In this document: positions 24,126 through 31,703 of the stretch, one piece after another | How the letters are laid out: each line of letters opens with the position of its first letter | Numbering within the stretch: the first letter of the stretch is position 1 | Assembly: GCA_903821495.1 (NCBI GenBank) | Contig: CAIJLM010000177.1 | Location: forward strand, 1 to 35,111 | Origin: an uncultured Chthonomonas sp. | Lineage (GTDB): Bacteria; Armatimonadota; Chthonomonadetes; Chthonomonadales; Chthonomonadaceae | Length of the DNA stretch: 35,111 bases | Reading direction: 5' to 3' | The notes under the pieces: model-generated | What the model was told of the DNA's origin: nothing | What the model saw: the letters and a program-made list of their open reading frames with translations, nothing else | Databases searched by the model: none | Position numbers and translations under genes: made by a program

Positions 24126-25133
24126 CTATTTCGCGGGCTTGATGGGATAGCCGCGCCATACCCACTCGAAGGCTTGTGGCAGCGTCTGCCCGACAACTTT
24201 GCCGTCAACATGATACGCCCCAGCCGCGAACACGTAGCGGTAGTGGTATTTTTTGGCTTTCAAAACCGCGGCAGTGCGATTGTTCGCCATCACCCAGTTA
24301 TGCAGGGTCTCTTCTCCGTCTTTATAACGGAGGTCGAACTCTCCTACCTCCATCCAGATACGAAGCGGTTTTCGCTTGCTCTGGGGAATAAGACGCTCGT
24401 GGTACTCCCAAGCGCCGTGCGGGGTTTCAGGGTTGGACGGGTACTGCTGATTGACGAACGTACCCGAATAACTCAGCACGCGATGATAGAGGTCGGGGCG
24501 ATACCACGCCATCGAGAGGGCGCACGCCGCTCCAGAGCTGCCGCCCATGGTCATGCGCGCGTCAGGGTTCTTTGTGAACGTCACGTTGTAGTCTTTTGCG
24601 ATTCGGGGCAAGACCTCCGTCTCAATATACTCGGCGTACAGCCCCGACATGGTGTCGTACTCAAGCCCTCGCTGGCTTCCTTGCGCGTCGTCTCCCCCCG
24701 AATCGAGCATCACGCCAACCATAACGGGCAGGCGATGGTCGGCTATCATATTGTCCAGAATAGTGGGCAGAATGTTAGACCCCATGCTGTCTTGCGATAC
24801 GAAGAACGGCGCGGGGGTTCCCTGAACGTACTGCTTTGGCACGTATACCGTCACTCTACGCTGATAGGGAACTACCCCCGGCGTGTGTTTACTGATACCC
24901 GTATATATTTTGCTATCGGTAGAGTTCAGCGTAAAATGATAGACTTCGCCTTTGGGAACATCGTCGCGCCGCTTGAGTTCGGGGGCGTTGGAGTAGGGCG
25001 GCGCTATGTTATAGTCTCCCTCATCCGAAGTGTCTATCGGGGGCGCTTTCTTCGTCGCCAGCGCAAAAGGTTGCGCTATCCCGCTTGCAAGTAGGCAAGC
25101 CGCCAAAATACCGCTCAACAGTCCTGTCTTCAT
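24126..25133 (-). CDS. Exported esterase of the PF00756 (esterase D) family
   Basis: This 335-residue alpha/beta hydrolase has a signal peptide (about 1-27). The nucleophile elbow is MTMGGSSGAACALSMA (GxSxG), preceded by YVEGTP-like strands RRVTVYVPKQYVQGTPAPFF. The acid residue is probably in EVGEFDLRYKDGE and the histidine in FAAGAYHVDGKVV. Enzymes of this group are feruloyl or acetyl-xylan esterases, or enterochelin esterases. The ATG at 25133 has AAGGAG five bases upstream; a GTG at 25139 lies too close to it. It pairs with the SGNH hydrolase downstream, suggesting de-esterification of polymer side chains. Confidence 0.88.
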   Translation of the reverse strand: MKTGLLSGILAACLLASGIAQPFALATKKAPPIDTSDEGDYNIAPPYSNAPELKRRDDVPKGEVYHFTLNSTDSKIYTGISKHTPGVVPYQRRVTVYVPKQYVQGTPAPFFVSQDSMGSNILPTILDNMIADHRLPVMVGVMLDSGGDDAQGSQRGLEYDTMSGLYAEYIETEVLPRIAKDYNVTFTKNPDARMTMGGSSGAACALSMAWYRPDLYHRVLSYSGTFVNQQYPSNPETPHGAWEYHERLIPQSKRKPLRIWMEVGEFDLRYKDGEETLHNWVMANNRTAAVLKAKKYHYRYVFAAGAYHVDGKVVGQTLPQAFEWVWRGYPIKPAK

Positions 25134-25139
25134 CTTCAC

Positions 25140-25466
25140 TCCTTCTTATGCCGCCATAATAGCGGGAGTCATCATCGTTAGCGCATTCTATCGCAAACCG
25201 CTCAGTTTTGCAAGGGCGGTAAGAGTTCAGGGTTACGGGAATCTTCACATAACCTCACCCACCCTCTCCTTCGCAAAGGAGAGGAGTCTTTGTGGTTTGA
25301 GATTAGGAAGTTTGGCGCGTTCTCTAGGGTGGTTTGCATTGTGCCTCTTTTTCGCGCCTTTTCGCGTTTTTCGCGGTAGAATCGCATTCTGCATCCCCAT
25401 TTCGCGGTTCATTCCCAAAAGAGTGAACTCTTACGCAAGGGGGCGAGTTTGCGGAATGGAGAGGGA
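25140..25466. repeat. Intergenic region with dispersed repeat (minus-oriented copy)
   Basis: These 327 bases hold no gene. At 25254-25286 a REP-like palindrome reads CTCTCCTTCGCAAAGGAGAG. From 25273 to about 25377 the sequence is the reverse complement of the window's last ~110 bases (35001-35111). Matching pieces are GCAAAGGAGAGGAGT at the start, TTTGAGATT, and the A/T-rich runs of CGCG and TTTTCGCG at the end. Confidence 0.7.
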
Positions 25467-26939
25467 TTAAACTCCCCGCATAAACTTCGCCGCCTCTTTG
25501 TCGTAGGTATGAAACGGGTTTTTCAGTTCGAGTTGGCGGTTGCGCTCAATGTAGACGGCATCCCAATCTATGAGGTAGCGCGCCCCCGTCGCCTCTAGCA
25601 GTTTGGATACGATGTAGCCTCGCCCTTTGGCGCGCGTGTTGTCGGGCGGGTTGTAGATGGCGTGTTCCACCTCTTCATCCGTCACCATGCGCCGCATTTC
25701 ACCCGCCGCCTCTAGCCCGTAAAATAGACCGGAAGAGGGGCTGATGTTGTGGTACTCAAGGTCTACGCTCTGCATAATATCGTCCTGCCACGAGACCCCA
25801 TTCTCCTCAATGAACCGACTGTAGAGGCGATGCTTGGCAGACCAGTCCAGCCTGTCCCATGTCGAAAGCGGGTCGCGCTCTAGGTCGTCCAGAATCCTCT
25901 CCCACTCCTGCAAAATCAGGTCGGTCTGCGCGTCCTTCTGGTGCATATAGCGCTTTGCGCTGTCCAGATAGCGGCGTTGGAGTTCAATCGCGGTAATCAC
26001 TGTTCCATTACGCATAGGAACCAACCACCGAAAAGTAGGGTCGCGAGAGACGTTCCGCAGGGTTTCCAGCGGGTCAGCCACCTCTATATCGGGCGGGACA
26101 ACCCCCTCTTCGATAAGGTGTAGCACGAGGCTTGTCGTACCCAGTTTGAGCCAGCAGGCGTACTCGCTCATGTTGCTCTCGCCAAAGAGAATGTGGAGGC
26201 GATGCAGGTTGCTATAGGAGTAGTAGGAGTCCCATTTGGGGTTGATGATAGCGCGGTTGAAGCGCACTCGCGAGGAGATGGTTTTGACGATGTGGTCGGC
26301 GCGTTGCGAGAGTTGGAAGTCCACTGTGGGGTCTATCTCCACGCCGTAGAAGTTGGAGACCCACACATAGTCCACCTCATGCTCGCTCACGGTCATAATG
26401 TTCGATTTGCTATTCGGGCGCGTGAGTTTGTGTCCCCCCACACGCCCTAGCCCTGCGAATATCTGACGGGTGACGAGGAAAGGGAGCAGATGAGCGAGGG
26501 CTTCATTGAAGAATCTATCCTCTATCTGCACAAGGTAGTTTTCGTGACAACCGAAGGTGTGTCCGCCGAAGTGGTCGATACTGTTGTTGTGAAAACTGAC
26601 CATCTCCTCCAGATTCAACTCTTTGAGAAGTTGTGCGAGGAGCATACGCCCAGCGCGGTCGTGCCGCACGATGTCCAGCAGGTCGGTGCATTCAGCGGTA
26701 GCGTACTCCTCATGGCTGCCTACCGCGTCGATGTAGAGCCGCCCGCCGTTCTTCAAAAATCCGCCCGCTCTGGCAGGCTCGAAGGCGTAGTCGCGGGCGT
26801 GCAGGTCTATCACGCCCAGTTTCTTTTCGTAGAACGCATAGTCCTTAACGTGTTCGACGACCTCCTCGGCGGTTCCTAGCGTCGAATCGCGCACCATGCA
26901 CCCAAACTCGGTCTCAATGCCAAAAATACGTTTCTCCAT
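25467..26939 (-). CDS. Pup ligase/depupylase family enzyme, closest to PafA
   Basis: This 490-residue carboxylate-amine ligase belongs to the PafA/Dop family, which attaches or removes the ubiquitin-like protein Pup. Typical blocks are MEKRIFGIETEFG (metal-binding E9), NGGRLYIDAVGSHEEYATAE with the catalytic D71, HTFGCHENYLV, LPFLVTRQI, LSQRADHI, LHILFGESNMSE, and a PafA-like C terminus YLIDWDAVYIE with KNPF. GSH-EYATAEC favours PafA over Dop, which has a HAHPEY form. It carries an insertion of about 40 residues before the FLKNGG strand and another before LSQRADHI, compared with actinobacterial PafA. GGGAAA upstream sets the start at 26939. No pup, proteasome or ATPase gene is in the window. 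Confidence 0.85.
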   Translation of the reverse strand: MEKRIFGIETEFGCMVRDSTLGTAEEVVEHVKDYAFYEKKLGVIDLHARDYAFEPARAGGFLKNGGRLYIDAVGSHEEYATAECTDLLDIVRHDRAGRMLLAQLLKELNLEEMVSFHNNSIDHFGGHTFGCHENYLVQIEDRFFNEALAHLLPFLVTRQIFAGLGRVGGHKLTRPNSKSNIMTVSEHEVDYVWVSNFYGVEIDPTVDFQLSQRADHIVKTISSRVRFNRAIINPKWDSYYSYSNLHRLHILFGESNMSEYACWLKLGTTSLVLHLIEEGVVPPDIEVADPLETLRNVSRDPTFRWLVPMRNGTVITAIELQRRYLDSAKRYMHQKDAQTDLILQEWERILDDLERDPLSTWDRLDWSAKHRLYSRFIEENGVSWQDDIMQSVDLEYHNISPSSGLFYGLEAAGEMRRMVTDEEVEHAIYNPPDNTRAKGRGYIVSKLLEATGARYLIDWDAVYIERNRQLELKNPFHTYDKEAAKFMRGV

Positions 26940-27106
26940 GATAATTTCCCTACTCGCTAATATCAAAATAGGCTTCCCCGTTATCCTACTTGCCTCCTAC
27001 GCCCCAACTCATACAGTAATTGTACTGGAATTCGGGGAATTTTGACTTATACCCTAAGAATCTATCCTTGCCTATCCAATTGCCAGTAGGCATAAGGCGG
27101 ATAACG

Positions 27107-27115
27107 TGATATAAT
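27107..27115 (+). promoter_or_regulatory. Extended -10 promoter upstream of the PEP-CTERM gene
   Basis: The sequence TGATATAAT is a perfect extended -10 (TGnTATAAT). TAGGCA at 27087-27092 gives a weak -35 with a 17-base spacer. It lies about 130 bases before the next plus-strand start codon, leaving a long leader. Confidence 0.5.
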
Positions 27116-27246
27116 AGATATTGTACAGGAAGAAACATACTTTTAGATTTAAATACCAATAGACATTCGATTTTTTGATGGGAATGCGATTAAGCTCAGG
27201 ATGGCTCTTAATCCGCTAGTTCCTACATATCAACTCTAACGGAGAA

Positions 27247-28188
27247 ATGGCACGTCTAAGCATGATTGACGCTACCACCCGAAAATTAAATAGGAGAAGC
27301 CGCGCCGCGCTCTCTGCCCTTACGCTACTACTCTTTACAGGAGTGGCGGGAGGCGCTATGGGGCAAGCCCCCCGACTTCCCAAAATAGGGGAGCCGTTAA
27401 GCGGGCGGCGGCTCGACTCAAGTAAGGTGTTGCCGTTCGTTCCTTGGACGCGCAAGGGTATGCCTCCCGGAGCCTACCTCGCCTCGCCAGCCGTTTCCAA
27501 AACAGACCTGAAAAACCAGTTAGAAAATAACCCCGAGCTGATGAAGAAGTACCTCCGCGTATTTCGGGGCAACACTCCTAGAGAGATAAGAAGCTACTTA
27601 GGCTCCCTTGAACTGATAAAACTGGAACGAGACACGCCTTTCAATGTCTACTACTGGCATAAGGACGGCGAAGGCTATAGAGCGCGGATGGTCAAAAAGG
27701 GAACCTACGTCTTTGTGGACGGTCAGGGCAAGCCTATTCTGGTTCAGGTATGTGGAAACCCGCTTCGCAATATCTTAGGGTTGCCTGAGCCGCTGAAAGG
27801 CGCTCAAAACACCTCTAGTATTCAAGAGTTTCTGGAAGATGAACCTCTGCCCCCCAGACGCACCGTCGTTCTGGACGAAATGCAGATGTTCGATATGGGT
27901 TCCATCCAACTGGTTGCGCCGAAAGCGCGTAACATTGACGTGGACATTCTTCCCAAGCCTAGCATAGGGCGCTTCGCCGCCGTAACGCCTGTGGTTCCGC
28001 CGATAACGCCGCCTGTTATTCCTAGCGTTGTCCCGCCGACGATACCGCCGCTGATTCCGCCTATCATTCGGCACGACCCGATACCGAACATCCCTGAGCC
28101 GGGAACAGTGACGCTCCTACTCACATCGTTGAGTTCAGGAATCGCGATTGGCGGTTCCGCCCTACGACGGCGTAAGCGACGTAAGTAG
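27247..28188 (+). CDS. PEP-CTERM sorted exported protein
   Basis: This 313-residue protein has a signal peptide (hydrophobic core about 20-35, ending AMGQA). Its C-terminal PEP-CTERM sorting signal has the parts PEPGT, a hydrophobic stretch (LLLTSLSSGIAIGG) and a basic tail RRRKRRK. A low-complexity spacer of P-P-(I/V) repeats (VPPITPPVIPSVVPP and following) precedes it at about residues 257-280. The middle shows no family I know. Such proteins are cut by exosortase and delivered to the envelope or an extracellular matrix. GGAG lies only two bases before the first ATG, so the in-frame ATG at 27262 is an alternative. Confidence 0.82.
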   Translation: MARLSMIDATTRKLNRRSRAALSALTLLLFTGVAGGAMGQAPRLPKIGEPLSGRRLDSSKVLPFVPWTRKGMPPGAYLASPAVSKTDLKNQLENNPELMKKYLRVFRGNTPREIRSYLGSLELIKLERDTPFNVYYWHKDGEGYRARMVKKGTYVFVDGQGKPILVQVCGNPLRNILGLPEPLKGAQNTSSIQEFLEDEPLPPRRTVVLDEMQMFDMGSIQLVAPKARNIDVDILPKPSIGRFAAVTPVVPPITPPVIPSVVPPTIPPLIPPIIRHDPIPNIPEPGTVTLLLTSLSSGIAIGGSALRRRKRRK

Positions 28189-28214
28189 TCCCGCGCCTGT
28201 AACTCTCTTCCTAC

Positions 28215-28255
28215 AGCAAAAATCCTCCCCGCGCTTGGCGGGGAGGATTTTTGCT
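28215..28255. terminator. Bidirectional terminator between convergent genes
   Basis: Perfect 18-bp arms AGCAAAAATCCTCCCCGC and GCGGGGAGGATTTTTGCT enclose the loop GCTTG. The A-run in one arm and T-run in the other make it work on both strands, serving the PEP-CTERM gene (+) and the lipoprotein gene (-). Confidence 0.95.
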
Positions 28256-28275
28256 TTGTAGAGGTGGTTACCACA

Positions 28276-28821
28276 CTAATGGCGGCGGCAGGAGTGCAAC
28301 GCCTTCCAAGCATGGTTCCATGCCTGTTCAGAGTAACCTATAATCCCAAAGTAGTCGGAAGAGCCATAAGCCGAAAAAGCGTTTTCCCAAGCCGTTTCCG
28401 CAAGCGCCACCTCGTTAGGGTCTGCATTCACGTCGTTCTCAGCGTCTTGAACCAGCGTTCCAGAAACGCCTAGGTCGCCCTGAGTGATGTCGCCGATAGC
28501 GTCGTTGATAACAGTGCGGTCTCCAGCGTCTACCTTGACCAGCTCCTTTACGGCTTTTACGTCGATATCGAAGACTCTCTTGCCGCCCTCAGCAGTCAGG
28601 TGCGTGTCATCAATCCAGTAATCGTCCTCTATCTCATCGCTGATTCGGGAGATGGCTTTTTTGATGTGGTTCGTGTCGCTTTTCGCCCATGTGTAGGAGG
28701 TCAGGGCATCGGTTAGTAGCGAAGTAGCATCCTGCTTGTAAGAGCGACATCCCGTGAGCATGAGCGCCAAAAGCGATGCGCCCGTAATGAGTAGATTGCG
28801 TTGGTGAAAGAGTCTCTTCAT
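28276..28821 (-). CDS. Lipoprotein of unknown function
   Basis: This 181-residue protein starts MKRLFHQRNLLITGASLLAL and has lipobox LTGC (C25). The mature part is acidic and probably mostly helical, with SLLTDALTSYTWAKSDTNHI and VALAETAWENAFSAYG. No domain is recognised. The open frame extends to 28896, but AGGAG eight bases before the ATG at 28821 and the signal sequence fix the start. It converges on the PEP-CTERM gene and shares its terminator. Confidence 0.75.
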   Translation of the reverse strand: MKRLFHQRNLLITGASLLALMLTGCRSYKQDATSLLTDALTSYTWAKSDTNHIKKAISRISDEIEDDYWIDDTHLTAEGGKRVFDIDVKAVKELVKVDAGDRTVINDAIGDITQGDLGVSGTLVQDAENDVNADPNEVALAETAWENAFSAYGSSDYFGIIGYSEQAWNHAWKALHSCRRH

Positions 28822-28896
28822 CAAAACTTCTCCTTGCCTGTGAGCTGGGATTGAATTCATTGGAAATCCCCGTAAAAGTACGCGATTCCTAAACAA

Positions 28897-29121
28897 AGTA
28901 TATCATAAACGCCGCCTACATTTCGCCTCGCCCTCAAAATAATAACTCCGGTTGCAGAGTTGTCTTTTTACGTTCCACGCCCCTTTTCGCCGATTTTGAG
29001 GAGAGTAGTAGGTATGGACATCCGCTTACAAAGGCGGAACCCAAAAAAGTCTGCGAATCTAGCGCTTTGCACAGTGACCTCTTCGCTGTAATTTGGCATA
29101 ACTACTATGTAGGTTCTTTCC
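28897..29121 (+). other. Intergenic region upstream of the riboswitches
   Basis: No gene is seen. It should contain the minus-strand promoter of the lipoprotein gene and the plus-strand promoter of the riboswitch transcript. A weak plus-strand candidate is TTGCAC, 16 bases, then TAATTT near 29068-29095. A small hairpin AACTC/GAGTT followed by TCTTTTT lies near 28945-28970. Confidence 0.35.
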
Positions 29122-29213
29122 CGCCCCCGATAAAGGGCAAACCAACCGCAAGGTTGGGACGCAAAGCGCACGGGTCTCGGCTTATTCTCTGAGATGGCCG
29201 CGCCGCCGAAAGG
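29122..29213 (+). ncRNA. Cyclic-di-GMP-I (GEMM-I) riboswitch, upstream copy
   Basis: The aptamer core matches the GEMM-I consensus. GGGCAAACC leads into a perfect stem CCAACC-GCAA-GGTTGG capped by a GNRA tetraloop, then GGGACGCAAAGC, then the second arm with CGGGTCT and GGCCGCGCCGAAA. A closing stem CGCCC (29122-29126) / GGGCG (29209-29213) fits P1. It is the first of two copies on the transcript of the subtilase gene. The 3' half of the second arm is less canonical than in the downstream copy. Confidence 0.88.
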
Positions 29214-29351
29214 GCGACAAAAGCGAAGAAACTTCTCTCTCTTTGGGAGATTTCTCCGGCTACTTCCTCGTCGGGCAGGTAAGGACAGATTAAATAACGT
29301 AGCCTTCTTGTTTCTAATGAGTAGGCTCGTTTCGTCACCATTCACATCCTT

Positions 29352-29446
29352 CGCAAGCGAAATGGCAAACCGCGCCGAAAGGACGGGACGCAAAGCCACG
29401 GGTCTAATGCGGTCATCGCAAAGACAGCCGGGCTACCGAAATTGCG
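29352..29446 (+). ncRNA. Cyclic-di-GMP-I (GEMM-I) riboswitch, downstream copy
   Basis: This is a canonical GEMM-I aptamer. GGCAAACC is followed by a GAAA-capped arm, GGGACGCAAAGCCACGGGTC, a variable hairpin, and AGCCGGGCTACCGAA. The ends CGCAA (29352-29356) and TTGCG (29442-29446) can pair as P1. Its 3' end is only 24 bases from the subtilase start, and GAGGGAG follows directly, so ligand binding could change access to the ribosome site. It begins about 140 bases after the first copy ends. Confidence 0.94.
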
Positions 29447-29470
29447 CTACAACGAGGGAGTCTTCAAATC

Positions 29471-31273
29471 ATGTTTCCACTAAGCGCCCGCAGGCGCAAT
29501 AACACGCCCGCAGACGACAAGCGCCCGATAGCGCCCCGCCGCTATGGGATTTTCCAGCGGGCTATGCAAGCCGTTACGCTTGCCTTCGTTTTGGGGGCGG
29601 CTCTACACGCTCTCCCCGTTGAAGCCAGCGAACTGTCTGGCAAAGCAGATAGTCTCCTAACAAAGAGAGCCTCTCAGAGGCTGAAAGTTGGCTCTACTGG
29701 GGTCATTGTCAGAATTAGCGTAGCTCTGACGGCGCAACGCGAAGCCGAACTGCGGAGCCTCGGTTGTCAGATATACCGCCGACTTCCGATAATCAAATCT
29801 GTCGCTCTGACTGCGCCAAACCGTAGCCTAAACCGCTTGGCGGCGCTACCCTACGTACAGCGACTCTCCGCAGACCTGATAGTAAGAAAGACCGATGCAT
29901 TCACCGATACGCACAGCATGGCTTCCAACGCATGGGCGTTGTATCCTAAGCTCGACCCGACACACGTACTCGTTGGCGTTGTAGATAGCGGAATCAACAA
30001 AGTCAATGACGTGCAGAACGTTGTAAAGTCGCTCTCCTTTATCGCGAACAACGCGAACTTGGGAGATGAGTGCGGGCATGGAACCCACGTCGCGGGCATT
30101 ATCAGCGGTTCGGGAGCCTCCTCTACAGGAACGGGCTTCACGCCCATTCGAGGAGTAGGGTACAACGCCTCTAGCCTCAAAGCCCCTCTTCTTGCCAGCC
30201 TCAAGGCGTTGGGAGCCGATGGAACGGGCAGAGTCAGCGATGTAGTCGCCGCAATGCAGTGGCTCCTTCTGGTTGCGAAACACGATAAGTCTGCCGGAGT
30301 GACGCTACCACCCGATGTGCGGGTCGTGTTGAACCTCTCTATTGGTCATCCCGTCGCGGAAAGCTACACAACAGACCCTCTCTGTCAAGCGTGCGAAGCG
30401 CTATGGCAAGCGGGCGCGGTTGTGGTCTGCTCGGCGGGTAACGATGGTCGCCTTCAAGATACGGTAGACCCGACTCTCGACAATGAAGGGTACGGAACCT
30501 CCTACGGAACTATCAACTCTCCCGGCAACGACCCCTACGTAATTACCGTAGGCGCAGTGAAGAATATGGACGGAAATCGGGCGGACGATAGGCTTTCGAC
30601 CTACTCTAGCCGAGGTCCTACGCGCCTTGACTTGGTATTGAAGCCGGATATCATTGCGCCCGGCAATAAAGTAGTCTCCGTAGACGCTGGCATTAACAGC
30701 GCGTCGAAGCTCTATAGTTGGCTACGAGGAGCCTATCCGGGCAACCTTGTTCCGCAGAGCGAATACTATAGCGGGACGAAAACGCTAACGCCCGCATACT
30801 ACAAGTTGTCCGGAACCTCTATGGCGGCTCCTGTTGTCTCGGCGGCGGTAGCGATGATGTTGGCGCAAAACATGACGCTAACGCCAGACACTATCAAGGC
30901 GCGACTGATGCTGACCGCCGATAAGTGGAACCTGCCGAATGGCTCCGCCGCCCCCTGCTCTTTGGGCGCGGGGTACGTGAATGTCCTTGCGGCGATGAGT
31001 AGCTCCGTTGTCGCTACGCAGAGCGCTCTCTCTCCCAATATGGTGCAAGACGCGCAGGGCAGTGTCTATATCTCCATAGACAGAGCGATATGGGGAACAG
31101 GCGTAACCGACCTGCGTGCGATATGGGGAACCAAAGCGATTTGGGGAACCACCACAAACCTTCTCTCCGCTAGCAAGGCTATCTGGGGAACGGGTGTTTG
31201 GAGCGATAGAGCCGTGTGGGGAGTCGACATCTTCGGCGCAGACTTTTCAAAGGCGGTCATTGGCGGAGAGTAG
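29471..31273 (+). CDS. Secreted subtilisin-like protease (S8) with IWG-repeat tail
   Basis: This 600-residue serine protease has a long basic N-region with one hydrophobic segment (about 34-50). An inhibitor I9-like propeptide (about 75-140) is followed by the subtilase domain. The triad is D172 (GVVDSGIN), H203 (GHGTHVAGIISG) and S450 (SGTSMAAP), with oxyanion N324 (AGNDG). The domain ends near residue 520. The tail (about 535-600) holds five short repeats of the form (D/K)(R/K)AIWGT: RAIWGTG, RAIWGTK, KAIWGTT, KAIWGTG and RAVWGVD. The function of the tail is unknown; it could bind cell surface or self-associate. Expression is preceded by two cyclic-di-GMP riboswitches. GAGGGAG lies 10 bases upstream of the ATG. 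Confidence 0.93.
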   Translation: MFPLSARRRNNTPADDKRPIAPRRYGIFQRAMQAVTLAFVLGAALHALPVEASELSGKADSLLTKRASQRLKVGSTGVIVRISVALTAQREAELRSLGCQIYRRLPIIKSVALTAPNRSLNRLAALPYVQRLSADLIVRKTDAFTDTHSMASNAWALYPKLDPTHVLVGVVDSGINKVNDVQNVVKSLSFIANNANLGDECGHGTHVAGIISGSGASSTGTGFTPIRGVGYNASSLKAPLLASLKALGADGTGRVSDVVAAMQWLLLVAKHDKSAGVTLPPDVRVVLNLSIGHPVAESYTTDPLCQACEALWQAGAVVVCSAGNDGRLQDTVDPTLDNEGYGTSYGTINSPGNDPYVITVGAVKNMDGNRADDRLSTYSSRGPTRLDLVLKPDIIAPGNKVVSVDAGINSASKLYSWLRGAYPGNLVPQSEYYSGTKTLTPAYYKLSGTSMAAPVVSAAVAMMLAQNMTLTPDTIKARLMLTADKWNLPNGSAAPCSLGAGYVNVLAAMSSSVVATQSALSPNMVQDAQGSVYISIDRAIWGTGVTDLRAIWGTKAIWGTTTNLLSASKAIWGTGVWSDRAVWGVDIFGADFSKAVIGGE

Positions 31274-31292
31274 CCAGTGGGGCTCCTGCCTT

Positions 31293-31333
31293 CTCCGCGC
31301 CTTAGAGAGAGGCGTTTTCTCTAAGGCGCGGAG
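31293..31333 (+). other. Long perfect stem-loop between subtilase and mini-protein
   Basis: Arms CTCCGCGCCTTAGAGA (31293-31308) and TCTCTAAGGCGCGGAG (31318-31333) are perfectly complementary over 16 bp with a 9-base loop. CCTG/CAGG flanks can extend it. No T-run follows, so it is not a typical terminator. It could be an RNA stability element or partial attenuator separating expression of the two genes. Confidence 0.8.
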
Positions 31334-31393
31334 ACAGGAATGGCTCTCAGGAAGATAGTTTAAAACAGAGTATTCAACGAAAGGCGATAGGTT

Positions 31394-31627
31394 ATGACAT
31401 CCATAGGGCGCAACAAGGTAGCGAGAGGTTTGCCCCTGCTGGCGACCGCTTGGCTCATCATAGCGTTCGCGTTTTGCGCCAATCCTGCTATTGGCAGGAA
31501 CGAGTTCGCTTCGGGACGTAGTAAGACAAAAGAGGGAACCTTGTGGAAGGGGGGCGTTAGGCGAGCGATACCGGGTAGTCGGGGCGGAGCCTATACTACT
31601 CCGCATCGGGTTATTTGGGGGAACTAA
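31394..31627 (+). CDS. Small secreted protein ending in an IWG motif
   Basis: This 77-residue protein has an N-terminal signal: GRNKVAR, then a hydrophobic core LPLLATAWLIIAFAF (about 13-27), with likely cleavage near CANPAIG. The remaining ~44 residues are basic and glycine/serine-rich and end HRVIWGN. That ending resembles the AIWGT repeats of the protease encoded 120 bases upstream, so this may be a substrate, adaptor or rudimentary copy of the tail. AAAGG lies about nine bases before the ATG. No family is recognised. The shared motif and signal peptide support it as a real gene, but it is short. Confidence 0.6.
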   Translation: MTSIGRNKVARGLPLLATAWLIIAFAFCANPAIGRNEFASGRSKTKEGTLWKGGVRRAIPGSRGGAYTTPHRVIWGN

Positions 31628-31642
31628 CTAGAGGACGATAAA

Positions 31643-31670
31643 GGAGGCGGCGATAACTTTCGCCGCCTCC
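31643..31670. terminator. Hairpin between mini-protein gene and motB
   Basis: Perfect 10-bp arms GGAGGCGGCG and CGCCGCCTCC enclose an 8-base loop, in the 76-base gap between convergent genes. There is no T-run on either side, so it is a probable but weak bidirectional terminator. Confidence 0.6.
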
Positions 31671-31703
31671 GTGTTGCGAATTCTAAAAGAGTAGGAAAAG
31701 CCT

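Noticed and set aside
24174-25094. Open frame of 306 codons on the plus strand
   Set aside because: It lies wholly antisense to the esterase gene, which has a signal peptide and catalytic motifs. The antisense frame shows no family features and is an effect of codon bias.
31078-31230. Repeated units suggestive of a CRISPR-like or tandem DNA array
   Set aside because: The repetition is at protein level (IWG motifs) within an open frame, with irregular spacing and no fixed DNA spacers.
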